A stretch of 64,000 bases of DNA from Gonatopus flavifemur. Its lineage: Eukaryota; Arthropoda; Insecta; Hymenoptera; Dryinidae. Below the pieces are notes generated by a model. That model was given only the letters and a program-made list of their open reading frames with translations. It did no database searches and had not been told where the DNA came from. The stretch lies in contig JAFFJZ010000013.1 in assembly GCA_018340375.1 (NCBI GenBank), positions 1,426,001 through 1,490,000 on the forward strand, read 5' to 3'. Position numbers and translations under genes: made by a program. Each line of letters begins with the position of its first letter. Positions within the stretch are counted from its first letter, which is position 1. Positions 11,035 through 22,257 of the stretch are shown here, piece after piece.

Positions 11035-12999
11035 CAAGGTGGTCCATTTGAAGTGATATAGTCAAATATCTCAGGAACTAGTGGAGATGGGAGAAAATGT
11101 TTCACATAGAAAGTTCAGGGTTTCGAGAGGGAAGTATGATGCTGACCTTGAAGAATCTCTCAGAGATCATTTTGAAGGTCATTTGGGGGTCAAGATGGTT
11201 TTTGTGAATGAGATTTCCATTTTTTTATCATGGCATAAGAAAGCTGGTGCCAAACCCTCCACTAAACACTGGTCATGGACCCCTTTCCGCCCATTGGGGT
11301 GCAAGGTATGGACCGTCGAAGTTATTGATGAACTACCCTCAGCGATACCCAAGAAGTTCTCTGTTCCCTCCGGAGTGCTTGATCATCGTGAGTCCCCTTG
11401 CCTCTCACATGAGGGGTGTTTGATGCTGTTACAATTTGCATATTCGATCATCTACATTTATCAATTTGTTCCATTCGATTCAATCGAAGGAATGAATCAC
11501 TATCCACCCTCTGAAATTATTGATATGATGCTTGTGCTTGGCTCATGTCACGATAATTACAACGAAGCCGCGAGAGTTTACCGGGATCGGTATCCCGATC
11601 GCCGCATTGCACACCCCACGACCATCCGTCGCTCGAATTGAGGGTTCGACGAGAAGTATTGCAGCGGGATCTGAGACATCACCGGTACAATGAGAATGAT
11701 ATCCGCGCACTCACAATATTGGGACTTATCCACTTGGACCCTCATGTTAGTAGCAGATCGTTGGCACGAATAACTGGTATCCCCCGGACTACTGTTTTGA
11801 GAATCTTGAAGCATGTCAAATATCGACCATATCACATTACGTTCACTCAAGCTCTCACTCCAAACGACATGAGACTTCGAATTAGATTCTGCAACCGAGC
11901 ACGAGCAAGGCTGGTTGACGAACCTCAATTCTTCGACTATGTAAAGTTCTCCGACGAAGCATCTTTTCAGAGCACTGAGCATTTCAATAGACACAACTCT
12001 CATTACTGGTCGGATGTCAATCCGCATTGGTATCGAGCAATCTACAACCAACATCGTTGGAGCGTGAATGTGTGGTGCGGGATCGTCAATGGCTATTTAG
12101 TCGGTTCACATTTTTTCAACGGCACTTTGAACGGCCCCATGTTTCTGGAATATCTGGCAGATCATTCACCAGGCTTGCTTGAGGATCTGGATTTACAAAC
12201 AAGGCCGAGGATGTGGGTCCAACTAGATGGAGCGCCACCCCATTACGCATTGATCGTGAGAGAATACCTTGATTATCATTTCCCGGAAAGGTGGATTGGA
12301 CGAGGTGGGCCAGTCACGTGACCTTCATGCTCACCCGACTTGACACCTCCCGACTTTTCCGTGTGGGGATTTCTGAGAGACGAAGTATTCAAGGCCCAAC
12401 CAACAACGAGGGAGGACATGATCGATCTCATCCGCACTGTTTGTGCCAACATACCGCGATCAGTGTTTCTGAAGACGGTTACAAATTTTCGGCGGAGACT
12501 GGGATTATGTATCCAGGCGGAGGGGGATAACTTCGAGCAATTATTGTGACAGCATCAGGCATCCCTCATGTTAGAGGCAAGGGGACTCACAATGATCGAG
12601 CACCCCACATGTGAGAGGCAAGGGGACTCACAATAATCAAGCACTCTGGACAGAACAGAGAACTACCACGTCCACGCCGTTGTTCCTGGGTAGCGCTGAA
12701 AGTAGTTCATCAATAACTTCGACGGTCCATACCTTGCACCCCAATAGGCGGAAAGAGGTCCATGACCAGTGTTTCGTGAAGGGTTTGAAACCAGCTTCCC
12801 CGTGCCATGATAAAAAATGAGAGCCCTCGTAAAAAAAACCATCTTCACCCCTAAATGACCTCCAAAATGACCTCTGAGGGATTTTTCAAGGTCAGCATCA
12901 TACTTCTCCCTTGGAACCACAAACTTTTTATCTGGAACAGTTTCTTCCATCTCCACTAGTTTCCGAGATATTTTATATCTCTTCAAATGGACCACCCTG
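11035..12999 (+). mobile_element. DD41D-spaced Tc1/mariner-superfamily element A, long TIRs
   Basis: Inserted in Copia RT at a TA that is duplicated (11033-11034, 13000-13001). Tips read CAAGGTGGTCC and, on the other strand, CAGGGTGGTCC. Inverted repeats are very long: about 11035-11415 against 12603-12999. Next to the right arm a segment of about 45 bp (AGGCAAGGGGACTCACAAT) is tandemly repeated. A broken transposase lies between the arms. Collapsing the TA duplication restores the Copia frame. Confidence 0.9.
11492..12549 (+). pseudogene. DD41D-spaced transposase A (frameshift plus nonsense)
   Basis: This is a transposase of the IS630/Tc1/mariner superfamily. The N-terminal module MNHYPPSEIIDMMLVLGSC with DNYNEAARVYRDRYPDRR is the short HTH type often labelled DUF4817. 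It is followed by NPHVS-like and GIPRTTVLRILK (second HTH), first Asp in VKFSDEASF, second in QLDGAPPHYA, third in SPDLTPPDF, with 41 residues between the second and third Asp. A one-base shift near 11630 moves the frame, and TGA replaces an expected Trp codon after GRGGPVT (about 12319). Hence a pseudogene, relatively young because most motifs are intact. A sister copy with the same architecture lies at 46822-47883. Confidence 0.88.
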
Positions 13000-13001
13000 T
13001 A

Positions 13002-15133
13002 TATCTCCCCATTTGGGAGGTATTCATTTCGCAGAACCATACGGCTGCTCATGATTTCCTGATCCTCAGGACGTTCGACAATTTGCCATGTATCCTCTCT
13101 TAAAATCGACTTGACTTCGTCAGCCATAGCATGGAACCATTCTTTTGCGTTCGAACCGCATACCGCCTGCTGCAATGGTACCTCTGATATGAATGCTTCT
13201 TCGACTCGCGTGAGCTGAACTTCGTCGGGCAGAGGTTGATATTGTTTCTTTGGCCTTCCTCTGAATCCTGTCCGAATCATCTTTGGTCTTCCACGACCTC
13301 TTCTAGGGGCCTCCACTTCTATTTCATCAACATTGACTTCATCATCCTCGGTTCCTTCTCCTCCGATTCCAATGTCGTAATTGTCGATTTGTTCCTCTTC
13401 CTGGTCATCAATCCCCTCAATGGCAGGGGAAGATTTCCCTCTCTTTCTAGTTGGCTGACGTCCAGCGGGATGAACTCTCCGTGGTCTCTCCCGGAAATTA
13501 TTTTCTTCGCCATCATAAACTTGATGTCTCTTGTGATTTCCACTTTTCTTTCCTGGGGAATCCATACTCTGTACCCCTTGGAGTTTTCATCATAACCTAG
13601 AAACAATCCCTTCTTTCCTCGTTCTTGGAGTTTTCCTTTCCCAGGCGTTTTGTCCAAAATGAAAATTTCGCAGCTGAATTCCTTGAAGTGACCTACGTCT
13701 GGAACATTTCCTTCCCACATTTCGAATGGCGTCTTCCCATCCAGACTACGAGTTGGACATCGGTTGCGTATATAGTTTGCTGTTGGAATGGCTTCAGCCT
13801 AGAATGATGAGGGCATTTCCGATTGAATCAAAAGGCATCTGGCCATTCCCATAAGAGTCCGATTCTCCCTTTCAGCAGTCCCGTTCTGTTCCGGATTGTA
13901 TGCTACAGTGAGGCGCCGTTGAATTCCATTCTCTCTTAGAAAATTATTGAATGCTGTTGAGCGATATTCCGTCCCGTGATCGGATTGAAGACATTTAATT
14001 CTTCTTCCTTTTTGATTCTCGACGAGTGCTTTGGAATCTCTGAATGCGTTGTGGGCCTCATTCTTTCGCTTCAAGAAACGCACTTCACACCATCTTGTAT
14101 TATCATCAATAGATGTCATAAAGTACTTGGCCCCTCCATTTGACTCCATCCTCATAGGGCCACAGGTGTCAGAATGAATTATATCTAATAATTCAGTTTT
14201 CCTCGATGATTTTTGAGGAAACGGAGTTCTCGTCATTTTCCCTCTCGCGCACACTTTACAATCAAATTCATTTGTTGTACCCTCAATATTCATTCCACGA
14301 ATCGCACAGCTTCGTTCTGCTCTTCGAATATCTTGTACGTTGAAATGTCCGAGAGGACGATGCCATGTCTCGATACTTTCTGACGTATTTCCCGTAGAAC
14401 TAGTAGATTCAGAGTTTTTGAGACACCCTTGCTTCACGTCACGCACATAGTATGAATCTCCTATCCGATCAGCTGTTAATTTCACATTTCCACTTTTATC
14501 AATAACTGAAGCTTGAAATTTCGTGAATAACACATTACAGTCTTTATCAGTCATTTTTGACACAGATAATAAATTTGCACGGAGATCAGGAACGTAGAGT
14601 ACGTCACTTAAATGTATATTTTCCACATTACTACCGATTTTAGCTGTGAATGACACCGTTCCTCGGCCTTCGATTTTCGTTGATTCGTTGCTCGCTGAAT
14701 TCAACATACCGTGTTTAGAATCATCAATTTTTGTGAAATCATGGAATTTATTACATAAGTGGGATGTCGCACCACTATCCAAACACCAAAGATTATCAGT
14801 CGGGTCGCAATCTGCGCGTGCCGATGTATGAGTATTTGATGTATTTTCTATCGCACACAAACACACGTCTTCTGCATTGCTTGCTGATGATTTAATGTTG
14901 TCGCGCTTTTTCTTACACTCGGCACTCTTATGTCCGATCTCATGACATCTATAACGACGAAATTTGAATTCATCGTTATAATTACCACGATCCTTGCTCC
15001 CACTCTCTCCACTGTTCTCACTGTTGTTGCGATATCCGTTTGATTTTCCTCCTTTGGAATAGTGATTTTTCTTCTTTACGAACATTGCATTCTGCACTGC
15101 GAGATTCATTCTTTCGAGCATCATTTTCTCCAA
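13002..15133 (-). pseudogene. Copia zinc knuckle, protease, integrase and RT start (broken)
   Basis: Minus-strand order: zinc-knuckle remnant YRCHEIGHKSAEC (the first Cys of CX2CX4HX4C looks lost), aspartic protease WCLDSGATSHLCN, GAG-pre-integrase with ETWHRPLGHFN and CKVCARGK, integrase core with IIHSDTCGP, LQSDHGTEY and AERENRTLMGMARC giving the D,D,E triad. A TAG near 13800 interrupts integrase where Trp is expected. The frame then continues AEAIPTANYIRNRCPT and DGKTPFEMWEG in the same register. 12663-13565 carries the acidic linker and the start of RT (AVCGSNAKEWFHAMADEV, TWQIVERPEDQEI), ending at the DD41D insertion near 13000. The frame changes again around 13320-13560. Not functional. 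Confidence 0.9.
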
Positions 15134-15683
15134 TTATTTTGACTCGAAGTATCTCCGGGGATGGTAATTCATCTCGAGACTCAATCGCGCATCTCAAGTT
15201 CTCAGAAGAATGTGGGAAGCTATATAGAAGCATCATGACTAACAAATCGTCGTTGATATTCACTTCCATTTCCTTTAATTTTTCAACGATGTCGAAAAAT
15301 TTGCGAACGTGTTCGCGCACGTCGTCGCCATCTCCTATTGGTTGGAACATAAGCTGTTTCAATAACGTAGCCTTTCGCGCAGGGCCTTTTTGATATATTC
15401 CTTCCAACCTCAGCCACACATCACAAGACGTTCCACATCCGTCAACTTATTTTAGTTCCAAAGTATGTATAGGATGGATTAAATCCGATTTTGCCTTATT
15501 ATCCCTTTTGGTCCATTCATTCACGGCGGCAGCTGCCGCATTTTTACCAGACGGTTTGACGATTTCACTGTTCACGTATCCTCACGCATCATTTTTAACG
15601 AGTATTACTTCCATCTGCATCTTCCACCTATCATAATTATCTTTATGTAGATTTTCGATACGTGTTACGTTCGCCGCGCTCAT
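15018..15683 (-). pseudogene. Copia gag (two nonsense codons)
   Basis: The minus-strand frame opens with MSAANVTRIENLHKDNYDRW at 15683, a typical Copia gag N-terminus, and continues KMQMEVILVKNDA, then a TGA replaces an expected Trp (about 15582). A TAA follows ILELK-like IHTLELK. After that come CDVWLRLEGIYQKGPARK, LLKQLMFQP and FFDIVEKLKEMEVNINDDLL, the conserved UBN2-like gag core. It overlaps the downstream pol frame near 15018-15133. Two stops in the original register make it a pseudogene. The start was chosen for the family-like MSAANVTRI opening. Confidence 0.85.
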
Positions 15684-15799
15684 ATTCCCCGAGTGACGCA
15701 ACTAAGATGGACGACGCGGACAATATAACGGAAGACCCGACTTCACGCGATACAACCTAATATCTCAATACGACCGCAACACGACAATTGTCTTTTCCC

Positions 15800-15817
15800 T
15801 AATCTGAGCCCATAACC
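15800..15817 (-). other. Copia primer-binding site
   Basis: On the minus strand the bases immediately after the 5' LTR read GGTTATGGGCTCAG. This resembles the primer site I recall for Drosophila copia, complementary to an internal fragment of initiator tRNA-Met. The position is certain; the tRNA assignment is from memory. Confidence 0.6.
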
Positions 15818-16020
15818 TGTCGGGAAAATAGGCGTGAATCGAAATTGCGGAATGGTTAAATGAGAATATATAAGTACTTTATTATGAATGAACGAAAGCG
15901 TGGTACAATACTCCCCGACAGACAACGGACAACAGACGAACAATGCCATTAGCCACGCGTGAGATACGATACTTTTGACACGAGATGGCAGCACCAGTTG
16001 GACACGAGTCGGTTATTATA

Positions 16021-17314
16021 CGAGGGTGGATTGATAAGTTTCCGGCCTGACCAAGAAAAACAACGTTTTTAAGAATTTTTTTTTCTTTATTTCTCAACAT
16101 AATCTCCTCCAAGGCTAATACATTTCTCATAGCGGTGTTCTAGTCTAGTAATGCCATCTCTATAGACTGATTCGTCAAGCTCCTCAAAATACCCATTTAC
16201 AGCTTCGATTACTCCTTCATTGTCCGCAAATCTCTTACCGCCAAGCCATTTTTTGAGGTTAGGAAACAGGTCATAGTCACTCGGGGCTAGTTCTGGAGAG
16301 TAGGGAGGGTGCGGCATTAATTCAATCTTCAGATCGTTGATTTTAGCCATCGCAACGATTGACGTGTGCGCTGGTGCGTTATCGTGATGAAACAAGATTT
16401 TTTTCTTCGCCAGATGAGGTCGTTTAATTTTCACTTCGTGGCTCAAACGTTGCAATAAGTCTGCGGAGTATTGACCAGTGATAGTTTTACCCTTTTCAAG
16501 GTAATCAATGTATATAATACCTTTTGCATCCCAAAAAACAGTAGCCATAACCTTGTTCGCCGGAAAAATTGTTTTTGCCTTCTTTGGAGTTGGTTCCCCT
16601 GGTCCAATCCACTGTTTAGACTGTTCTTTGGTTTCAGGAGTGTAGTGGTGGACCCAAGTTTCGTCAACGGTTACGAATCGACGCAAAAATTCGCTTGGAT
16701 TACGCTTATACAACGCCAAATTGGCGGTAGAAATGTTCTTTCGAATCAATTTTTGGTCGACTGTTAGCAAACGCGGCATCCATCTTGCACAGAGCTTTTC
16801 CCTATACAAATGTTGGTGCAAAATATTTTGTACACGTTCATATGACATCTTACAGGTCTCAGCTATTTCACGAACTTTTAATCTGCGATCTTTCAGCACT
16901 ATTTGATGGATTTTCTCGATCATATCTGGAGTTGTGACCTCAATGGGGCGTCCTGAGCGAGGCTCATCAAAGGTGCTCACACGACCCTTTTTAAACTCGG
17001 AAACCCACTGCTTAACGGTTGAATATGATGGGGAGGATGTCCCCAGTGTTGAGTCCATCTCTTCTTTAATTTCCTTCGGCGTTAACCCCTTCAAATAAAA
17101 GTATTTGATGACAGCACGATTTTCCAGCTCTCCCATTTTTACGAAAAACACAGAGGCGTCTTGGTCAGCGTGCTCTCAAAACTAAACTAACATGGCGATC
17201 GGACTGAAACTATAGCTACAAGCCATCTAAGGATGGTACTATAGAACGCCACCTCAAGGTAGGCCTAGTGGCGCCATCTCTTGGTCAGGCCGGAAACTTA
17301 TCAATCCACCCTCG
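16021..17314 (-). mobile_element. Mariner-2 (1294 bp) in the Copia 5' LTR
   Basis: TIRs begin CGAGGGTGGATTGATAAGTT at both ends, flanked by TA (16019-16020, 17315-17316). It belongs to a different subfamily from mariner-1. Full length with an open transposase frame. Confidence 0.95.
16087..17136 (-). CDS. Mariner transposase (intact frame), cecropia-like
   Basis: D,D34D transposase of 349 residues from the start [17 protein letters not shown]; a Met five codons upstream gives 354. Visible: N-terminal HTH ([15 protein letters not shown]), linker [12 protein letters not shown], second HTH around [19 protein letters not shown], first Asp in [16 protein letters not shown], second in [11 protein letters not shown], third in [13 protein letters not shown], 34 residues between the second and third. 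The block [13 protein letters not shown] and [19 protein letters not shown] resembles the cecropia/Hsmar-type branch; that subfamily call is from memory. No stop or shift, canonical residues present, so coding potential is complete. Confidence 0.95.
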   Translation of the reverse strand: MGELENRAVIKYFYLKGLTPKEIKEEMDSTLGTSSPSYSTVKQWVSEFKKGRVSTFDEPRSGRPIEVTTPDMIEKIHQIVLKDRRLKVREIAETCKMSYERVQNILHQHLYREKLCARWMPRLLTVDQKLIRKNISTANLALYKRNPSEFLRRFVTVDETWVHHYTPETKEQSKQWIGPGEPTPKKAKTIFPANKVMATVFWDAKGIIYIDYLEKGKTITGQYSADLLQRLSHEVKIKRPHLAKKKILFHHDNAPAHTSIVAMAKINDLKIELMPHPPYSPELAPSDYDLFPNLKKWLGGKRFADNEGVIEAVNGYFEELDESVYRDGITRLEHRYEKCISLGGDYVEK

Positions 17315-17899
17315 TATTCCACACTTCTCCTAATATAATTTTTCTTCTTCTTTTATCAATTAAACAATCGAATATGATTCTCGAATAATAATTCGAATAT
17401 TCTTCGAGCTAGATGGTACTTAAATAACAGATTCTCCTGAGAAAAAACCTCAATTCCAATGAAATTACAACTTTTACCCGTGAAGGACCAAACGTCCGTT
17501 TTTTTAACCCTTCTTTCAACGACATTTCACGCTGTCGAATCAATTGTCAGAAAATTTGCGGATCATTATTTTCAATGTAAAATTATTTGAACTTTCAGAA
17601 TATGGGAGCAGATTTTGGGAAAAATGCGAACTGGGAATGTTATAATCGTTTAAATAGAGGGAAACACGAATTTTCGATTGCAAAAAATTGATATCCGTGT
17701 ATTTTTGTCTCGAATTAGGGGAGACATACATCTAGAAGATGACATTTCTCCGTCCATGGACCCTGAGCTTCAAAGTATGTGAGAAGGTTTTCCGAAATCC
17801 AAGATGGCGACACTCAATATGGCGGCTAGGAAACAAAATATTTTTTGCTTTTCCTTATTCTTCGTATTTGAGCAATATTACTGAATGAATTCGATGTAC

Positions 17900-18270
17900 A
17901 CACACGTATTTTCAGGTTTTTAGGGTCGCTGATCACGAATCCGGGGTCGGATTCGCCAAATTCAATATGGTGGATCCAAAATGGCGGCCTAAAATTGTTG
18001 AAACTGTCCGATTGCCATGAAAATCAGTACATGGGGGTTTTCAAGATCCCTGACGACTAATCGGAGGTCAGATTCTATGAATTCAAAATGGCGGTTCGAA
18101 TATGGCAGCGAGAAGTCTCAATTTCAGTTCCTCCAGTTTCTTGTCAATTTATCGATATTTTCCTTCTCACATAGATGGATCTGAGTATTCTTCGGATCAC
18201 TGAATACAAATTTAGTGTCAGATCTGCTGAATAGAATATGGCCAATATGGCTTCGGAAGGGTACTGAAAT
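17900..18270 (+). repeat. Diverged 121-bp-family repeat units inside the foldback
   Basis: Two or three degenerate units (GGGTCGCTGATCACGAATCC, TTCAAAATGGCGGTTCG, CTGAATAGAATATGGC) match the subterminal arrays of the Transib-like element at 25.2-26.1 kb and 29.8-30.2 kb. They lie between the left arm and the mariner relic. Confidence 0.6.
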
Positions 18271-18444
18271 TGTCTCATTTCTCAAGTGTTTTCTGCCGTC
18301 GATGTGTTTTCTCCGAAGTTGCTCAACTGTCATCACATATTCCGTTGTCTCTCCAATTTTTTAAAGTTAAAGTTCTCCGACAAAGATTCCCAACTCACAA
18401 TAACACCAGTTCCATTCAGTAGCATTAGTTTATTAGAGATAAAC

Positions 18445-19357
18445 ATGTCGAGTTTTGTGCCAACAAATTACGATTTGCGGACAGCATTACTTTTCTGTTT
18501 TCATACGAAGAAAACCGCAGCCGAATCGCATCGAATGCTTGTGGAGGCGTTTGGTGAGCATGCTTTTGGTAAAACACAGTGTTTCGAGTGATCCAAACGG
18601 TTCAAAAGTGGCGATTTTGACGTCAGGAACGAAGAACGTGGAAGACCACCGGAAAAGTTCGAAGACGCTGACCTGCAAGCCTTGTTGGACGGAGACGACG
18701 CTCAAACACAACAACAACTGGCGGATCAGTTAAAGGTGACCCGAGAAGCCATCTCCCTTCGGTTGAAAGCCATGGGAAATATACAAAAGGTGGGGAAATG
18801 GGTTCCACATGAACTCAACAAAAGACAGCAGGAAAACCGCAAAACATCATGCGGAATGCTGCTCGCCAGGTTCCAAAAAAAGTCATTTCTCCATCGAATT
18901 GTGACTGGTGATGAAAAGTGGATATATTTCGAGAATCCTAAGCGCAAAAAATCATGGGTTACTCCGGGTGAACCATCAACATCGACGGCAAGACCAAACC
19001 GCTACGGACGGAAGACAATGCTGTGTGTTTGATGGGATGAGAAGGGCGTGATCTACTAGGAGCTGCTGAAACCTGGGGGAACTGTCAATACTCAATGCTA
19101 CCGACAAAAAATCGTTCCGTTGGGAGATTCTTCAGCACGCGCCTTACTCACCGGACCTTGCCCCATCCGATCACTACCTGTTCTCATCGATGAGACACGC
19201 ACTTGCTGAGCTGCGCTTGACTTCTTACGAAGGTGTACGAAAATGGCTCGATGACTGGTTTGCCTCAAAAGAGCAACAGTTTTTTTGGCGCGGAATCCAC
19301 AAATCGCCAGTAAGATGGAAGAAATGTATAGATAGCGACGGATAATACTTCGAATAA
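18445..19357 (+). pseudogene. Decayed mauritiana-type mariner transposase
   Basis: The plus strand encodes MSSFVPTNYDLRTALLFCFH, DDAQTQQQLADQLKVTREAI, LHRIVTGDEKWIYFENPKRK and PGEPSTSTARPN, a Mos1-like mariner transposase. It has a TGA after KTQCFE, a TGA after MLCV, a TAG in the following segment, and a deletion that removes the second catalytic Asp (the HDNA box) and moves the frame. A late piece (near 19155-19180) still resembles the PDLAPSD region out of frame. The right end carries a TIR-like CCAGGTGTGTAGGTATGAAA (minus strand, ends 19433); the left TIR is not found. Its right edge abuts the inner end of the foldback arm. Confidence 0.85.
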
Positions 19358-20079
19358 GTCACTTTGTATCATATCATTACAATAAACGTGTTTTTTCTGT
19401 ACAAAAATTCGGGTTTCATACCTACACACCTGGTCAATCGAATTCATTCAGGAATATTGTTCAAATACGGAAAATAAGAAAAAGCAGAAATATTCTGGTT
19501 TCTAGCCGCCATATTGAGTGTCGCCATCTTGAATTTCGAAAAACCATCTCACATGCTCCGAAGCTTAGGGTCCATGGACGCAGAAATTTCATCCCCCAGA
19601 TGTATGTCTCCCCTAATTCGAGACGAAAATAAACGGATAATAATTTTTTGCAATCGAAAATTCGTGTTTTTCTTTATTTAAACGATTATAACATTCCCAG
19701 TTCGCATGTCCTCGCAAATCTGCTTCCATATTCTGAAAGTTCACGTAATTTTACATTGAAAATAATCATCCGCAAATTTTTTGACAATCGATTCGACAGC
19801 GTGAAATGTCGCTGAAAAAGGTGTTGAAAAAACGGACGTTTGGTCCTTAACGGGTTAAGTCCATGAATGAATTTTCTCAAATATATCTATAAATAACACT
19901 TGAAATAAAAAAAAAGAATTAAACATCGCTCAAAACAAATAAACTCCTCTCCAAAATTTGTATCGAATTCATAATCCAATGGAACCATCAAAAATTTTTA
20001 TTATCAACATTTTTTTTTTGAATTTGTGCAAAATCAACTGAAACTTTCATGGAAACTCCCACAAAAGATCCTGCACGGT

Positions 20080-20255
20080 TTTCACGTTGAACTACGTATT
20101 TCTACTCCTTTGCTGTAATTTCGCGTAGTTTGAGCATAAAACTACGTAATTTCATTCATGCCCAATTACGTTATTCTATGCCAAGTAGTGTGATCTAAAT
20201 TGGCGTAATTTTTCGTACTCTTTGGCATAGTTTAGCGTAGAAATATTTTCACAAG
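20080..20255. repeat. Block of reiterated TACGTA/GCGTAATTT words
   Basis: Within 175 bp the words ACTACGTA, GCGTAGTTT, GGCGTAATTT and GCGTAGAAA recur in both orientations. The block is bounded by CACGG-like (CACGGTTTTCACG) and CTTGTGAAAA-like edges. It looks like a MITE interior comparable to the block at 61906-62255. Confidence 0.45.
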
Positions 20256-20299
20256 GGATCCTATTGCATTATTTGTCATGAATATTTAATTTATCCCTT

Positions 20300-21620
20300 C
20301 AATGTCCCCATCAGGAGTGAACATGTCTCACAAGATTCATTTTATACATCCGAAATATCGACTCGTATTCTTTGATTCCATTATGATATGGAGTATTCCT
20401 GAGTTGGGAATTTTTGACGCTTGGGAATCAAAAGAGTTCGACGTCCCTCGAATGCTTATAGTTCATGCAGCATTTCATGGAAAACGGAATTTCCAGGGAG
20501 AGTATATAAATTGGTCAACCTTAACATGTAGTGATGAATCAAATATTTACTTTGTTTTATTTACCCAAAAAATATGCCATTCTTGTGAACAAATAGCGAT
20601 CGAAAGAAGGCATTTTGAGAATAGTTTCTCCTAGGATTGAAATGTTCCTCATGTCCATGGAATATCTGTGAATTTCAGAGTGGGCAGTCAAGTAGTTTTT
20701 AGGATACGATCAATTATACCAGCCACGTCACCCTCGAGTGCGTGACAATGGATTGTCTATAATTACGTGACACCGTTTGTTCGGATGTTATCCCACGTCT
20801 TCACCAGCTCAAACGCGTTTTTGCAAGTTCTTCCTTCAACGTTGAGTTCCCCATATTCATAATTCAAGCGATAATTCAGCGTGATTTGCTGAATGATCAC
20901 TTTCAAACATGTCATCAACGAAGTTTATCAATCGTTGTTGCAAAATTTCCAGATGAATCCGAGATATGTCGTCTGAAAGTAGTCGGTTTGTGAAAGAATG
21001 TCTCATAAAGGTCATTCCACTGAAAATTTACAATTGAAAAATTAAATCGCTTGGAATTCTTTTTCCTTCTATCGAATACAAAAAAATCAACCTGTATTTC
21101 ACTATTCCACTATGATACGGGGGTTTCCTGAGTTGGAAATTCTTGAAGTTTGGAAATCGAAAAAGTCCAACTCAAATGTTTCTACTTTATGCACCATTCC
21201 ATAAAAAACGGAATTTTTACGAAGATTGTATGAATTGGTCAACCTTCACATGTAGCGATGAATCGAATATTTATTTTATTTGTTTACACAACAAATATGT
21301 CTTTTTTGCAAACAAATAGCAATTGAAAAGAAGGCATTTTGAAAATAGTTCTTTCTAGAATTGAAATGTTCCTCATTGTCCATGAAAAATCTGTGAATTT
21401 CAGAGTGGGCAGTCAAGTAGTTTCTGGGATACGATCAATTTTAACAGTCACGTCACCCTCGAGTGCGTGACAATGAACTGTCAATAAGTGCGCGACGCCG
21501 TCGACGTTCGTTTAGATGTTATTCCACGTCCTCACTCGCTCGAACGCGCTTTTGCAAGTTCTCCATCCAACGCTTGATTCCTCATTTTCATTATTCAAGC
21601 ATATTCTTTCCATTTAATCC
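20300..21620. repeat. Diverged tandem duplication, unit about 0.7 kb
   Basis: The first unit (20300-20890) and second unit (21000-21620) share ordered landmarks: GTTGGGAATTTTTGACG / GTTGGAAATTCTTGAAG, then CAGAGTGGGCAGTCAAGTAG and TCACGTCACCCTCGAGTGCG. Open frames in the first unit (20302-20634) are not preserved in the second. An inverted relative lies at 57738-58030 and a short relative at 62530-62600. Confidence 0.7.
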
Positions 21621-22185
21621 AGCTGTTTCCGCGAAAGGATTGAATCTGCTAACTGGGAATGATGAAGAATCTGAAATATCAAATGACGACGTCTGTTATT
21701 CATTGTCCGATTCTTAATCAGAAGTACGTCAACCAAGATGAAATTCTTCTGAGTTCTCCAATTAATTGCTCTGACGAACCAGATTAGTTCATTCTCACGG
21801 AACCTTGATACGGTTGAGGGACCTATTTGGGATCAGGAAAGATTTGCAATCCTATGGAAGAAAAATCACATTATTCAGAAGTTCATGTAACTAATTTGCG
21901 TCCCGCATCAAGACCAATTCGCGAAAAGTTTTCAGCGCTGGAACCAACTGATGCTTTTCGTACTTCTTGCAGAGAAAAATTGAGGAAATGAGTGTCGGGG
22001 GAATGAGTGAGTATATAATGTTGGAAAATCTATTGAGATTTGGAAAGGTGTCTTTCCATCAATCCAATCATTCTTCTCGAATAATCCAGCTGCTTTCGAA
22101 GCAGAATCCAATCTGCAAACTGGAGATTATGAAGATTCCGAAACATCAGATGACGACGACACACTGAGAGAAATAGTTACTATCA
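21621..22185 (+). pseudogene. Acidic-tail coding relics, duplicated
   Basis: Two related coding-like tails occur: FNPAVSAKGLNLLTG with NDEESEISNDD (ending 21717) and FSNNPAAFEAESNLQTG with DYEDSETSDDDD (about 22060-22170). Each is short and lacks an upstream frame. They appear to be copies of the C-terminal end of one unknown protein duplicated about 450 bp apart. I cannot name it. Confidence 0.4.
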
Positions 22186-22257
22186 CACGGAGAAAAATGA
22201 TACATTAAAAATCTCAACATTTTCTAGTGGATTAATACTATATTATATGTCTGATGT

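Larger units (their letters stand above)
8043..17323 (-). mobile_element. Copia LTR retrotransposon (complete boundaries, heavily invaded)
   Basis: The element is flanked by the 5-bp duplication CTTCT (8038-8042 and 17324-17328). It has two LTRs whose own sequence, once the inserts are set aside, is 210 bp each. LTRs begin TGT and end ACA. Gag-pol runs on the minus strand in Copia order (gag, protease, integrase, RT, RNase H). Three later DNA transposons are nested in it: a mariner in each LTR and a DD41D-spaced element in the RT. By eye the two LTRs differ at roughly a dozen of 210 positions, so the insertion is not recent. Gag-pol has several nonsense codons and breaks, so it is not autonomous. 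Confidence 0.93.
15818..17323 (-). repeat. Copia 5' LTR, split by mariner-2
   Basis: It starts TGTCGGGAAAATAGGCG at 15818 and ends TTCCACA at 17323, followed by TSD CTTCT. The mariner at 16021-17314 interrupts it. LTR bases total 210 without the insert. Confidence 0.9.
17477..19854. mobile_element. Foldback element with piggyBac-like ends
   Basis: Two inverted arms of about 420 bp (17477-17900 and 19435-19854) begin CCCGTGAAGGACCAAACGTC and, on the other strand, CCCGTTAAGGACCAAACGTC. The right flank is TTAA (19855-19858); the left flank is TTTA, one base off. TTAA targets and CCC tips point to piggyBac-type mobilisation, but no such transposase is present. The inner part holds diverged units of a repeat (GATCACGAATCCG, AAAATGGCGG) and a dead mariner. 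Confidence 0.7.

Noticed and set aside
11081..11423. Open frames at the left edge of the DD41D element A
   Set aside because: They lie within the long terminal inverted repeat and mirror non-coding sequence of the right arm.
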